Positions 18,630-30,552 are shown, counted from the stretch's first letter. The stretch is DNA of 64,000 bases from Ypsolopha sequella (GCA_934047225.1 OW204009.1:14512501-14576500); one strand, 5' to 3'. The notes: generated by a model from the letters alone, not told the origin. A program made the numbers and translations.

Positions 18630-18631
18630 GC

Positions 18632-19099
18632 TAGGGTTGCCAACTCTCGGAGGAACTAACCCGGGAGATTTGAACAAATCGGTGGGCACTTGAATAAAAC
18701 TCGGTAATGATGTCGATTCTGTGTAACACGACTTAAATTATTTGACAGGATTAACCTTATTTTAAGCGTCCAGTCTTTGTCTTTTCGATACAGAAAGAAA
18801 AAGACACCACGCTTAAATTTATTTTAGTCCTCCCAAATAAGTTAAAACGTGTTACGCAGAATCGACACAAATATTTGTTATTTTTAATTTGCTTTGTTTT
18901 GAAGAAGTATCATTCATATTTGATATGAAAAATCAAAATTTATTTCTTCATTAAATTATTTATTTCGTGCGATTTATCTATTTCGTTAATGACAATTATT
19001 TTATTTTAGAAAATCCGGATAGTTTATATCCCGGGAGCCCGGGAGTTTGAAAAATATTCCCGGTGTCTCCCGGGCATTTCGGGAGGGTTGGAAACCCTA
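18632..19099. mobile_element. hAT element (non-autonomous) with 8-bp duplication
   Basis: The ends are TAGGGTTGCCAAC and, inverted, GTTGGAAACCCTA. GCCCTTGC is present on both sides (18624-18631, 19100-19107). It is 468 bp with GC-rich ends (CCCGGGAG...CTCCCGGG) and no transposase. A family Y palindrome (18711-18868) is nested inside. Confidence 0.88.
18711..18868. mobile_element. Repeat family Y copy 2, nested in a hAT element
   Basis: TGTCGATTCTGTGTAACACG at the left pairs with CGTGTTACGCAGAATCGACA at the right. Inner arms include TTATTTGACAGGATTA and its inverse, and the centre has CTTTTTCTTTCTGTATCGAAA-like sequence. About 158 bp. Confidence 0.75.
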
Positions 19100-19179
19100 G
19101 CCCTTGCCCTGCTTTATTGCTGCTACTGATGCCATTTTCATTGTCTAAATTGGATAATCAATGACGTAATAATCCGTAC

Positions 19180-19372
19180 CCCTATTATAAATGCGAATAT
19201 GTGTTTGTTGGTTGTTGGTTTGTCCTTCTTTCACGCATCAGCGGAGCAACGGATCGATGCGATTTTTTTGCGTGGAGATAGTTTATGGGCCGGAGAGTGA
19301 CATGGGCTACTTTTTACTACTTTTTAGGCAAACAAAATCAGCGCGGCAAAAGTTTAGTTAAAAGGTAACGTT
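19180..19372 (+). mobile_element. Helitron-type fragment (5' region)
   Basis: TATTATAAATGCGAATATGT then CTTTCACGCATCAGCGGAGC and GGCTACTTTTTA match the order seen in lepidopteran non-autonomous Helitrons (compare 22466-22739). Neither terminus is intact. Confidence 0.45.
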
Positions 19373-19439
19373 ATTTTTTTTCTTTGGCAAGACCCCTATT
19401 TTTGCCATCTATGCCATGATTCATGATAACGGATATAGA

Positions 19440-19625
19440 TGAGACCCTGCGATTAGTGTCGCCAAATTAGCAGCTCGATGTTTGTCGGTATGAATATCGA
19501 CATAAACGACATTGAAATAACGTTCATATCAGCGCACAATGCATAGTGGCTGTCACGTCGCTCGCTGCGTCCTTGATAGGGCGAAATAGGAGAAAATAAT
19601 ACTTTTCACAGGGACGTGATTGCTC
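19440..19625 (-). mobile_element. Repeat family F fragment
   Basis: GCCAAATTAGCAGCTCGATG and the bases after it, up to GAGAAAATAATACTTTTCAC, match the right half of the full copies at 35606-36080 and 53895-54354. Neither TTAA end is kept. The region 19640-20260 shows nothing recognised. Confidence 0.6.
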
Positions 19626-20261
19626 GATTAATCGCTTCCTTTGAGCATTTGACCCACGGAGTAATAAGGAAGAGTGGTTGACGATAGTTCATTTTTCCAG
19701 GGAAAATTGTGTGACATAGCGTGGGGTGGAAGGCTGAGGTACAGGGAAGGTTAAGGCTGCGCCGAGCGTAGAACGATTAGACACCTCGCTTGTTCTCTCG
19801 TGGTCGTTTTTTATCGTGGTCCTATTGATTGAATTTAACAGAAAAAATCATATTTAATTTACCAGACAAAATTAAAAAAATGTGAAACGGCCCAATTGTG
19901 TTTTATAACGTTTGTGATTGTCTTGAATTATGGTTGAGACAAAATTCAACAGTTAAGTTATTGAAATGACCAAAACCCCAATACTTTTTTTAGATTTTAG
20001 GACTACTTTAGATAGATTTGTTTCTTATACCATAAGTTATTTTTAATATTCACTGCGGCGGAAGTGTATATACATTCGCTGTGATAATAAATATATATTT
20101 TGTTTATTTATCATTGAAATATTATTCAATAAATCAATTTAACAGTGACTGTCGTTTTAGATTATTTTGCTCGGCACCCTCTTAATGGCTCCGCCGATCC
20201 ACCAATCACAGAGCACATAGACACAAAATAACAACTTACAGAAGGTTTACTCCGCAAAATT

Positions 20262-20394
20262 AGCGAAAACAGGCGCACGCACACATAGACGCGTACGTAC
20301 GACGATCTCGGAGATATTCGGGTGAATGCCAATACAAAATTCTGCCGAGATCATTGTACGTACGCGTCTATGCATGTGTGCGTCTGTTTTCGCT
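20262..20394. mobile_element. Foldback with 50-bp arms
   Basis: AGCGAAAACAGGCGCACGCA and GACGCGTACGTACGACGATC pair with the inverse sequence ending TGTGCGTCTGTTTTCGCT. The loop is about 35 bp. No other copy in the window. Confidence 0.6.
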
Positions 20395-20622
20395 CCATCG
20401 TCGTCGAGTCTGCCTTCTGGTAGTATCTATTTTGTGCTCAAAGCATAGGGAATTCAAGCCCGAAAACAACGCTCCGTTGAATTTTTTTTTTTACATAGTA
20501 GTACCTCTTCCACATGTTAATTTGTTCATCTTTCTGTTAGCTACCAAGGGTTGCCTGGAATATATTGCTATTAGCAATAAGTGCCTCCCTTGTACACCAT
20601 GTTTCATTGTTTCTTTTGTCTT

Positions 20623-21040
20623 TTAAGGCGATATGCGAAAAAAATACTGGTGTTTCTTTTATTTCAAGAAATACACAGATAATTTCAATAAACTTCTGGT
20701 ATTTGCATTTTGACTATATAATCTAGGGTTTTGAAATTGGAAAACATGTTTGAATAAATTTTTGTCGATAGAAATAATTGTTGAAATGAGGTCTTCTAAC
20801 ACACTTTTTCTCCTCGTTTGACGAAAAGGAACCATATACAAAACTCAAACATATTTTATTAGGTGTGTTTCAACAATATCTAGAGATTTGATATTTGAAA
20901 TTTTGCTAGCTATTTTAGTTTTTGTAATAAAAATATAAAACCAACTTTTTTCCCTTTTGCCCTGAATCCGTCCCTCTCGCACTGCGCGATTTTTCGCTTG
21001 GAGTGATAGTGACATAAATAAAATTCGCGTAGCCTCTTAA
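20623..21040. mobile_element. Repeat family D copy 2 (complete, TTAA both ends)
   Basis: 418 bp from TTAAGGCGATATGCGAAAAA to AATTCGCGTAGCCTCTTAA. Only the outer ~15 bp are inverted repeats. TTAA at both edges points to a TTAA-specific transposase such as piggyBac or Kolobok types; the sequence alone does not say which. Confidence 0.75.
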
Positions 21041-21372
21041 GTTATTAAGACCATAAACGGGGAGTAGGCTTTAGAAAGTATCCTTTGGCGATACCAAGCC
21101 CCTTAATGTCAAATGACGTAATATTTGCTCGCCCCATAGATAGGTACGTCTTGCCTAGTAAAGACCTCGCTAGACTTTCTAGATCTCGCACCGCATACAA
21201 ATGGCGTGTGCGCATGACTGTAACATTACATAAAACATTGTTGGTCAGTGTGTCTGTCCGTAATACGTGTGCCAAATAGGTAATTCGACACTCGCTTATT
21301 ATTTAAGACATGTTCTTTAGAGGGCTCATGCCCCATTTATTGTCACACCGGTCATTTATTCTACGGACGCTA

Positions 21373-22044
21373 CGAGGGGAGTTCAAGGTATTCTCGGTAT
21401 CGGAACTTTTTTGTTAGTGTAGAGGTTAGTTTTTGTATATGGTTCTCTTATGACATTATCCAAGGCTGCTAAGGAGTGTGATTTCCAAGAGATCAATCAT
21501 CCACCTTACAGCCGAGACCTGCCCCTCTATTCTGTATTTTTAGTTGCCAACTGGTCTAGGTGCCTATCATCAAAAACACAGCTAAAAACGGAACTTTCAT
21601 AATTTCTATTAGTGGGTATTGAACTATATACGAACTGTGTCGTCACTTCAAGTGCAAACATATCCTTAGACAATCGGAATTCGATAGTATATCTATGTTT
21701 TTGATGATAGGCACCCAGTTCAAATGGCAACTAAAGATACATAATAGGCCACTCTGGGGCCCCACACATAGGGCCCTCTGGCACTTAGTGAGTATTTTTT
21801 GTTCCCGAATCTAAAAAAGTGCATCGTTTAAAGGGATTTTCCGACAATGAAGAGCTCAAGGCGGCCATGAACGATATTTTTTGAAAAAAGGATGAATGTT
21901 ATTTTTGGAGGGTATTGAAAAGATGATTTTGCGTTGTAAGAAGTGTATTGAGATTGCAGGGGACCATATAGAAAAATGAAATTATTTCAGATTTTTCTGC
22001 CTTTTCTTTCATATCCGTACCGAGAATACTTTGAACTCCCCTCA
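21373..22044 (+). pseudogene. Internally deleted mariner with transposase C-terminal remnant
   Basis: TIRs are CGAGGGGAGTTCAAGGTATT and its counterpart AATACTTTGAACTCCCCTC, with TA on both sides (21371-21372, 22045-22046). Before the family C insertion the frame reads HPPYSRDL, the mariner HPPYSPDLAP motif; after it come FSDNEELKAAMNDIF and VLRLQG pieces in shifted frames with stops. So this is a dead, shortened mariner-family element of about 440 bp plus the 232-bp insertion. Confidence 0.8.
21522..21753 (+). mobile_element. MITE family C copy 2, inside the mariner remnant
   Basis: 232 bp. Starts CCCCTCTATTCTGTATTTTT, ends AGATACATAATAGGCCACT. CTG on both sides (21519-21521, 21754-21756). 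The insertion falls at the Leu codon of the mariner motif HPPYSRDL. Confidence 0.85.
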
Positions 22045-22465
22045 TAGGCTAATTATTAGCAGTTCTTATTGCGGCGTCGTAGCTATTAAAATCGTTTGAG
22101 AATAGAGAGCTCGCCTTGAACTGCACGGCCGCGTTCATAAACTAGGGGTCGCGACACGGGTTCTAATGCCATCTCTGTCGCACGCGCTGCAAATTGTATA
22201 CGCTATCCTGCCGTCAGTGTTGGAACCTGACGAAAGTATTAATTTATGAACGGTTATCAGGCGACTGTATGACCATAGTCAGGCGGGGATACAGGAGCAG
22301 GGGCAATAAGGGCGATTTAAAAATTTTGTAAAGAACAAATGAATCGACAATTTATTGCACTTGTTCTTTTGGTGCCATCTCTTATTGAGGTCGACTATCA
22401 GTGATGTCGCTCGGAAGAGTTCGGTGGTACCCAAGTGGCACCTACTCGACTCGACTACCGACTTG

Positions 22466-22739
22466 TCCCATTCCACTAATATTATAAATGCGAAAGTTTG
22501 GACATAGGCTACTTTTTTTCCCATAAATCAGTTCCCATTGGAAGGCAATGGGGTGTCAAGTCCCTATAGAAAAGTGATGTACTTTACTCCTTCACGCCGG
22601 TGAATATTAGTGGGATGGGATGGTGAGGATGTGATGGGATAGAATAGTGGCATTAGTGGGATGGGATAGAATGGGATGGGATTCGATCCGACTATACAAA
22701 AACTTAAACAACGCGGGCGAAGCCGTGGGCAAAAGCTAG
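22466..22739 (+). mobile_element. Non-autonomous Helitron
   Basis: The 5' part TCCACTAATATTATAAATGC and the 3' part GCGGGCGAAGCCGTGGGC, then AAAAGCTAG followed by T, are typical lepidopteran Helitron ends (small hairpin, CTAG, T target). The exact 5' base is uncertain by a few positions. GATGGGAT-type minisatellite occupies about 22610-22690. Confidence 0.75.
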
Positions 22740-23000
22740 TAATAAAATAAATATTACCAGTAAAAATATATCTATGTCACAGAAATATTAATAAGTCTAT
22801 GTCTATTGATGAATTCAACGAGATTTTTGAGCCATGATATTTTTCTACGGCCTTTACTTCCTGGTTATCAGCCTTTATGCGAGAGAAGAAAAAGCTACTT
22901 TTTACAATAATTGTTTACAAATAAAAATAATTACATTACAATCTTAAATTATGAATTTTTTGTTAAAGTTTGGATGCCTCCTTAAATTAGGTATTTAGTA

Positions 23001-23163
23001 AAGCCAATTCTGAAGGCTTTAATTTTAGTTTTAGTACTGTTAAAGCTTAAAATTTTCTAAAGAAATTTAGCTTTTAATTATAACTCTTAAGGACTATTTT
23101 GAATCGAAGAAAATTCAGTTTTGACAGCACTAAAACTAAAATTAAAGCCTTCAGAATCGGCTT
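23001..23163. mobile_element. Repeat family R copy 1 (palindromic MITE)
   Basis: AAGCCAATTCTGAAGGCTTT at the left pairs with AAAGCCTTCAGAATCGGCTT at the right; TA on both sides. A second copy is at 58404-58565. Confidence 0.75.
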
Positions 23164-23625
23164 TATTGCAACGAAACTTTATTAATATCACTTTTACCTC
23201 TGTCCTTACATAAAACAATCTAAATAAAACAAATTTCTAACAATAACTGTGTAGGTAAACATAAAAATCACAAAAAAATCGTATACTTGCCCATAGAAAA
23301 TCAATAAAATACAGGAAATTTTAATCGTAAGTGTTGTGAATAGGTATAGCAATCGTACCCCACCCAATGCAAATTTAATAAAAACTTATCTCGCAAAATA
23401 ATCGTATGAATACGATTCTCTGGCAGCCCTGCGCTCCGTCGTTTCGTAATTCATTCAATCAATTTATTTTTTGCTCATTCATTTCATTTCATTCACTCAG
23501 CAGTGATACTAAGCGCTCGTTCGGAAGAGGACGTGTTATCGAGAATTTCGATTATAAACTTTATAATGTAAACAAAAGTTGTTGTTAAAATTCATGAGTG
23601 AAAATTCTCCGGATTCTCTCGCGAA

Positions 23626-23778
23626 ATGTCGAGAATAAAGACTTTAAACTTTGTGCCTGTGCTCGGTTTGGTGTGTGTGTCGTTTTTAGTGGTTTTTGAT
23701 TGTGTTTTGTGCAGTAAATTAGCAATAACCGAGCATAACCATGTTCATTGCACACATGAACACCCAAAGGCAGACGAT
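23626..23778 (+). CDS. Candidate first coding exon of a secreted protein, possibly leishmanolysin-like
   Basis: ATG at 23626 opens 51 codons ending ...HEHPKADD directly before a strong donor, GTGAGT (23779). Residues ~8-30 are hydrophobic (NFVPVLGLVCVSFLVVFDCV) followed by LCS, as in a signal peptide, and then come HNHVHCTHEHPKADD. A Cys, His and Pro cluster soon after the signal peptide, just before an exon that would begin V-x-G-V, is the pattern at the start of leishmanolysin-like (invadolysin) metallopeptidases; that link is tentative. The 220 bp upstream are free of known repeats and contain TCAGCAGTG, similar to the arthropod initiator. No second exon was recognised downstream within the window, so the gene would need a very long intron. 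Confidence 0.4.
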
Positions 23779-24189
23779 GTGAGTATTTTTTCCGCTTTCG
23801 GAACGTATTTCAGAGTTCTATTTTTAAAAATAGCTCAAATTTTGAGGTTATGTTGTTGCAGAACAGAATTCTGTCTTCAGTTTTGAATGGTGCAAATCAT
23901 CGAACTATGTATACCTATGTCACGGACGTATCCTTCATACGTTCATGACCTATGTATTATGTTTTCTGTACCTATCTATGTCTGGTAGAAATTGCACTAT
24001 GGTTCATATGATAACATTGTTATGTTTCATTCATACATTATTGTGTTTAGTATTATGAATGGCTGATTGTGTTTTAATTAAATTAAATGAAGTCTTGACG
24101 TTTAGTCCCCTTTTATCTGTTCAATTTATCTTTGTATCTGCTTTTACATGTAGTGTTTCTAATTTACCCAAGTGGGAAAAAAAAGTCAA

Positions 24190-25410
24190 CCCCTTACTGA
24201 ATGGATTTTTTGGGTACCGTAGTACCTACCTAAAAAAATGAAAATTGAAATTTGCACAAATATAGCATTAATTTGCCCACATAAAAAAAACGGTGTAGAA
24301 AAATTTTAAATTGTTCAAAATAATTCCAAAACAAAAGAGACAAAAATTAAAAATATTACCGTAAAAATGCAATAGGTATGCGTATCAAACTGTAGATACC
24401 TATTAAAGAATTGATTGTAAAAATATATACTTTCACTATGTAGGTATACTTAAAAGAAGCATGTCCCCCGTTATCTCCGAAACTGATGGACCGAAAAATA
24501 TTTAAAAAATGTTGATTATAGAAAGATCATTACAGGAAAACTAGGTATAACGATATAAAAAAAGTTGAAAACAATTATTATTGAGAAATCTTAAAGAAAA
24601 GTAAAAAAAAAAAATAATTTGCCCAAATAACACGGTGCAAAAGAGAAATTTGTATTAAAAATACCTATTTCAAATACAAAAGAAAGAAAAAAACATAATA
24701 AAAATACAATATAGGTATCAAATTCTAGATATTAAAGAGCAGATTGTAAAAATATACACACTAATTATATTTACAGGCACTGATTTTGAGAAATCTTTAA
24801 AAATCACAAAAAAATGCATGTCCCCCGTTATCTCCGAAACTGGTGGACCGAAAAATACTTAAAAATGTCGAATAAAGGTCATAATAGGAAAACTGTAGCG
24901 AATTAATGAAAGTTGAACACAAATAAGAAACGTTAAAGAAAAAGTAAATTAAATCGGTATATAACTATATTTTTTATAAAAATACAATTTATAACTTATA
25001 TTTTTTATTATTATTATTTATTTATTATTATTATTTATTATTTTTTTATTATTTATTTTTTAGGCATTTTAATGTTATAGTAGTTTTAGTTATTTTTTTA
25101 AGTTTAAAATTTTTAAGTTGTATTATAATATTTAAGATTTATAACTTTAAACTCTCGCGTTTCGTACACATTATAATATATATAATTTTCGTAAAAAAGG
25201 TAAAAATTGATCGCGGTAGACCCTATTATATACATTATAAAAATACAATTGTATAAATAGTAGGTATTAAAGAGCTGATTGTTAGAATATATAGCTTGGC
25301 TATATTTACTTGTATCTATTTCGAGAAATCCTCGAAAAACCACAAAAAACTGTATGTCCCCTTATCTTATCTCCGAAACCAGAGAACCGAAAAATATGAA
25401 AAAACTCATG
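24190..25410 (+). repeat. Repeat family P, degenerate, with internal repeats
   Basis: CCCCCGTTATCTCCGAAACT, followed by GGACCGAAAAATA and then GGAAAAC-type sequence, occurs at about 24464 and 24817, and a worn form near 25358. The spacing is about 350 bp, so the element is built of tandem units. The stretch 25000-25070 is (ATT)n. Frames here are not conserved. Confidence 0.5.
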
Positions 25411-25679
25411 GTAGTGGGGGTACAGCGTTCTCCGGATTTGTAACAAAATAGGTATGAAGAAATAATTACAACGGCCAAAATACAACTTTTACCTGAAATA
25501 GGTAGTTTATTGTTAAAAGTTTGCTATATGCTATACATAATTTTAATGATATTATGGTAGCTTCAATATAATTGGATTTTCCATAAGCGTGATATTAAAT
25601 TATTTTATGAATTTACGGCTGGTATCACGACCGTGGAAAAGCCAATTGTTTTATAGCTATTATAATATCATTAAAAATA

Positions 25680-26058
25680 TATTTTCAATGTATGTGCTCG
25701 TAAAGGCCCACTTTTTATGCATCAAAACCGAACAGAAAGTCGATTATTTTGCCCTAGGGCTTGATTATTATTATTTTTTTTAATTTATTTACAATGGTTG
25801 GCTAACCTGCGGCCTTTCCTGTGTACCATAGACGTTATACTTTTTTTACACTGTTTAACGGCTATGGATACAGTCCTTTTGAGCCAATTATAATTTAAAG
25901 TTCACATTGTTTTCATTTCCTCACACTATGCATTGAAAAATGTAGTATGATACACGGACGTAAAAGCAATAAATTACTCGGTTACGTTTAAAACACTCGC
26001 TACGCTCGTGTTTTAAATCGTCCTCGTAATTTATTCCTTTGCGCCCTTGTAGCTTAAA
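25680..26058 (-). mobile_element. Repeat family I copy 1 (inverted)
   Basis: It is the inverse of copies at 37338-37742, 39935-40326 and 51890-52282. It contains the near-palindrome AAAACACTCGCTACGCTCGT and the stretch CGATTATTTTGCCCTAGGGC. It has no TIRs over 12 bp that I can see and no ORF conserved among copies. Confidence 0.7.
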
Positions 26059-26421
26059 CTACTATTATGCATATAGCAAACTTTTATCGATAAGTTTTTT
26101 TAGCGAAAAGTTGTATTCGTCGAATTAAATTCGTCTCAGACGGTGACGTACTCGCGTTAAGGCGCTACGGAAAAAAAATAGACACTTTTAGAGTTTGCAT
26201 ATCTACTTCAGTAAAGTGTATTATTTTGATAAAATTGTATATTATTTTTGGAATCTTTTACTGGGGATCTAATTCTACAGAAACGCGAAATTCGGCTCGA
26301 TACAAATATTTATTGAAATGAGTTCTTTGTCGACACCAATTCTCCTGGTTTGGCAATTTGGAATGACATATGGACTGCAATCATATCGTATTAAATGGGT
26401 TTTGACATTATCTAGGACCTG

Positions 26422-26652
26422 CGGGCCTATTGTGTATCTCTAGTTGCCTTCTGGACTGAGTGTCTATCATCAAAAACATAGATATACTATCGAATTCCGA
26501 TGTCCTAAGGATATTTTCGCACTTGAAGTGACGACACAGATTGTTAATAGTTCAATACCCACTAAAGGCAATTTTGAAATTTCAGTTTTTAGCTATGTTT
26601 TTGATGATAGGCACCTCGTGCAGTTGGCAACTAAAGATACAGAATAGGGGGG
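26422..26652 (-). mobile_element. MITE family C copy 3 (inverted), nested in family E
   Basis: 231 bp. CTG at 26419-26421 and 26653-26655. Uninterrupted E copies read AGGACCTGGTTAAAC here, so exactly one CTG was duplicated. The element lies in the opposite orientation to the other three copies. Confidence 0.92.
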
Positions 26653-26766
26653 CTGGTTAAACGAAATTTTGATAGCAACTTTAGTACATTTTATATTAAT
26701 AAAAAACCGACTTTTTGCTACTTTTCCACGAATCCGTCCCTCTCGCACTGAGGCTTTTTTCGCATA

Positions 26767-27020
26767 TCGACGATGAAGTGACAAGAACCCCTATCTCCAA
26801 CAACATGATTTTACAGGAAACAAAAAAACCTTTCATTTTCTTATGTAATTACTTATGAAAAAAAAATATCTTACGTAGATTTATAATGATTACAACCATG
26901 AATGTAGGGAATCAATTAGCTGTGATTGCTAGTGCACGTAAAATTGCATTTTCAGTTCATCTACATAAGAAAACTCAATTTGGCCAAAATGTAAGTTAGG
27001 TTCTTGCACTTCATTGTCGA
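26767..27020. mobile_element. TA-flanked MITE nested in family E
   Basis: TCGACGATGAAGTG and its inverse CACTTCATTGTCGA end a 254-bp element. Uninterrupted E copies read CGCATATGG here, so TA was duplicated. No second copy seen. Confidence 0.8.
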
Positions 27021-27379
27021 TATGGGGTAACAGGGACGCTAAAACTTTTAATTGTCACATTATAATTACAAAAAGGATGTCACAAGATCTATATTGCACC
27101 CACATACTCCGCGCTTCATTAGCTAACGGCTGCAATAAGCAAACTCATTTCACGCTCTCGATTCTGCGTGCCCATTTATTTAATAATCCTCGGTTATTAA
27201 TAATTCAGGTTATTGACAATTAATTATTCAAGTTGGACGCACTTTCCAGTCACAGGGCCCGGATTCGGTTGCCGCCGCGACATGAGTGCATACTATTATT
27301 TGTTGCACAAGAAAACCATGAAGCATGAACAAACAATAAACAAAAACACTCCAATACAATGTTGCCTTAGAAAAAACCG

Positions 27380-27667
27380 ACCAAGAAGGGTTCCGTACCA
27401 TTATCTATAAAAACGGCAAAAAAACATGTCTGTTGTATGGGAGCCCCCTTAAATATTTATTTTATTCTGTTTTTTAGTATTTCTTGTTACAGCAGCAACA
27501 GAATATCAGGGGCTTCATATTTGCGCCTTTTAGAAACTCTTGGGCCGTGCGGTTCGGAAGCGCGGCGACTTTATAACGAAATTTCGTCGCGCTGGGTCGA
27601 CGCTTCAGGTGACCGAAGGGCTGGAAGCCACTTTGGCCAAAGAATTAGTTTAATTCAGTTTAGTTAA
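27380..27667 (+). pseudogene. Dispersed repeat with a LINE-like C-terminal peptide
   Basis: GGGTTCCGTACCATTATCTA then GTATGGGAGCCCCC is a common lepidopteran repeat. From about 27537 the frame reads TLGPCGSEARRLYNEISSRW, then VDASGDRRAGSHFGQRISL. This resembles a conserved stretch near the C-terminus of some LINE reverse transcriptases (GDRR-x-FhxQRhShA-IQRGN). It ends soon after, so it is a fragment. The family is inferred only from the pattern. Confidence 0.4.
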
Positions 27668-27803
27668 GTTTTTGAATGTCATTTAACGTCACATAACGCC
27701 CTCGTGAACGTTCTGTATGTGCAGTACAAGCTAGTATATCAAGCAGATGCAAAAATAACAGTGGTAAAAGTATGATGGAAGAATTCGCCGGTCTAGGTAG
27801 GAA

Positions 27804-27875
27804 CCTCGGTGGCGCAATTGGTAGCGCGCTTGTATTGATAACAAGAGGTCGCAGGTTCGAATCCTGGCCCGGGGA
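27804..27875 (+). ncRNA. tRNA-like sequence (pseudogene or SINE head)
   Basis: It has a box A (TGGCGCAATTGGTAG), an anticodon arm CTTGT-ATTGATA-ACAAG that would read TGA, and a box B (GGTTCGAATCC). The acceptor stem is one base short relative to the D-arm and the T-stem has a G-G mismatch, and a serine tRNA would need a long variable arm that is absent. A run of T (27877-27883) follows. So it is probably a tRNA-derived pseudogene or SINE head, still with a possible Pol III promoter. Confidence 0.45.
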
Positions 27876-28076
27876 ATTTTTTCAAATTGTTGTCTTTGGA
27901 TTTGTTTCTGATTGATATTTTCTAGTTTGTAATGCACTCTAATAATATTTAGAATTTTATTTTATTTTATTTATTTACATTTTTATTTGAAGCAAGGTGG
28001 ATAGCCATCCAGTATATTAAGATGATTGTATTTATTGTATGTATGTATATAATATGTTTATGTATACCTATATATA

Positions 28077-28338
28077 CAAGGTGACTTTTAGATCATCGTC
28101 CAAATTCATACTGGAGGCTAGATAAGTGATCAGTATCTTGGATCAATAACAATTTTTGTGAAATTCGTAAAATGACATTTCGGCTTCCCATAGAAATTCA
28201 CTTCCAGTCCCGAGTGAATCACTATGGGGAGTCGAAATTTAATTTTACGAATTTCACAAAAATTGTTATTGATCCATGATACTCATCACTTGCCAAGCCA
28301 CCAGTATGAATTTGGACGATGATCAAAAAGTCACCTTG
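28077..28338. mobile_element. Repeat family J copy 2
   Basis: 262 bp, palindromic over almost its whole length, with TA at both sides. It is the same length as copies 1 and 3. CAAGGTGACTTTTAGATCAT starts the left arm. Confidence 0.85.
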
Positions 28339-28837
28339 TATATACCGTAAGTATGTAAATTGTAAGTTATAGATATTTAAGTTCACTAAGAGCTCATCTG
28401 CCAACAAACTGTTATGCAGTTTGGCAGAATATAAATTGTAGTAGTTTTAAGTTTTCTGATAAATACATTTGTTAAAAAAAAAAAAAAAAGTGCTCGAATA
28501 TTGGGCTATCCAGCTTGTCCCTGAGAACGGATAGGAGATCGTTGGTGCTGCCGCGAACGCGCGCCATCAGGGAGGCTACCCTTTTCCTTACTATGCAGTA
28601 AAAATCATCAACCGCTGCGTTATCAAGCCACCGCGGTCAGTTCAAGCAAACTCTGGTGCGTGAATAGTTCACCATCAATCAGTGACATAACTCGATACTG
28701 GTTCGCAATACCGGTTGTCCACTCACACGACTTACTTCCTTGTTACAAAGGTGCATGAGTAAATAAATATTGTAGGTACATGCAGGTGCTATGTTTACTG
28801 ACCATTTAGATTCCGAGATATAAACTATCGATATCTT

Positions 28838-29262
28838 TTAAGGCGATATGTAAAAGTTTTAGCGTCCCTGTTACTCCATATGCGAAAAAACCCTCAGTGC
28901 GAGAGGGACGGATTCGTGGAAAAGTAGCAAAAAGTCGGTTTTTTATTAATATAAAATGTACTAAAAATGCTATCAAAATTTTGTTTAACCAGGTCCTAGA
29001 TATTGTTGAAACCCATCTAATAAAATATAATTGCAGTCCATATGTCATTCTAAATCGTCAAACCAGGAGAATTGGTGTCGATAAAGACCTCATTTCAATA
29101 AATATTTCTATCGAGCCGAAATTCTCCAATCGCGTTTCTGTTTTAACAGATTCCTAGAGGAAGATTCCAAAAATAAAATACTATTTTTTCAAAATTATAC
29201 ATTATTTACCGAAGTAGATATAGAAGTTCTGAAATTGTCGATTTTTTTTCGTAGCGCCTTAA
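28838..29262 (+). mobile_element. Repeat family E copy 3 (complete reference copy)
   Basis: 425 bp from TTAAGGCGATATGTAAAAGT to TTTTCGTAGCGCCTTAA, with TTAA at both edges. It is uninterrupted and serves as the reference for empty sites in copies 2 and 4. The terminal inverted match is short (TTAAGGCG). Confidence 0.8.
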
Positions 29263-30552
29263 TATGACATATATCGTCACGACATAAATCCCCGCGGGGA
29301 TGTCAGAGGTTCCTGGGTGTGAACTCGGTACACCCTCGTTTCGCCGTCGATTATTACGTCCCAACGTGATGGGTGGTGAGCCCTACAGCCGTTCTTCGGG
29401 TACAAATACACGCTTTTTAAAATGTATCAAAAAGCTTGTTTGATTTGGGTTAATTACGATTAATTTCAGAGGTCTCAGTCCACCCTGCTGGATCCCGCAA
29501 ATACCTGAATCCAGCGGGACAAAGATGATTCAGTCCTGCAATTACCTGGATTGAAATTGTCTTGCGGGATTGCATTCCCTAGTATAATTTCAAATACCAT
29601 GGCCCTATTGCACTTGAAACTTAACAATGGAGCTCATAATGTTTGCCTTTTGTTATCTAATTTGGAGCACTTCAAATTGGCACGCGTCGGTGCAATCTGT
29701 ATGTAACTAAAGCGTGACTAAGAAATTTTGGTACTTGAAAATAAAAATACGTATGATTAGTTATTTACATTAATGTTTAATTATAATACTATGGTATCTT
29801 TATATTTATTACATGTAACGTCTAATAATTAACAAGTACAGACATTCAGATAACTTAAGTTACGACTAGCTTAATTGATTTACGTTTAACATATAGGTAA
29901 ATTAATTATAAAAAATATAAGATTCATTCGCTTTCTGACATATTTTCTTCCGAACTTGAGGTTTCGCAGGTGTTTATGATGAATGGATACACAGGGTGGG
30001 TTAAAAAGTCGTTCTCCACTTTGATGACATGCTCACAAGCATATTGTTTACATTCATAAAGATTACTTGGTTAAACGATCAAGATCATTAGGTTGCGTTT
30101 AAAATACCACACCGCAAAAGGGTCTGGCCAGGTATCTTTTGTTATCACTAATCCTATTGTTAACACTAATCCTATTGTTAACACCTAATGACCGTCTTAA
30201 GTGGAATCGGGCCATGGTATTTGAAATGTACTATAAGTTGCAACGAAAAACGTGCCCTCGTCTCCAAAGCGCCCAAATATCTCCACTGCTAACCTATCAA
30301 CACCTGTCAAAGATGCAAAGATACGTATATAATGGAAACTTGACCTCAGTTATTATTGGCCAATTAAAATCAGATATTACGTCGGTCTGCATTGTATTGT
30401 AATTGTTTCTTTCGTAGTTCGATTCTTCCGGTAAGGTATTAATTATAGCCTTCACGTAGGGTTACTATATAGATAACAGTATTTTTCCTGACATGTCCGG
30501 AAGTTAAGATGCTGTCAGGAATCAGAGCGGAGTTTGTATTCGTCAGGATTTT

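Larger units (their letters stand above)
26157..27050 (-). mobile_element. Repeat family E copy 2 with two nested insertions
   Basis: It starts TTAAGGCGCTACGGAAAAAA. The E sequence is split at 26422-26652 by family C and at 26767-27020 by a TA-flanked foldback; after this it goes on with TATGGGGTAACAGGGACGCT. The right end fades at about 27050 without its TTAA. Confidence 0.8.

Noticed and set aside
27804..27875. A functional tRNA gene
   Set aside because: The acceptor stem is a base short, the T-stem has a mismatch, and a TGA (Ser) anticodon does not fit the short variable loop. Kept only as a tRNA-like feature.
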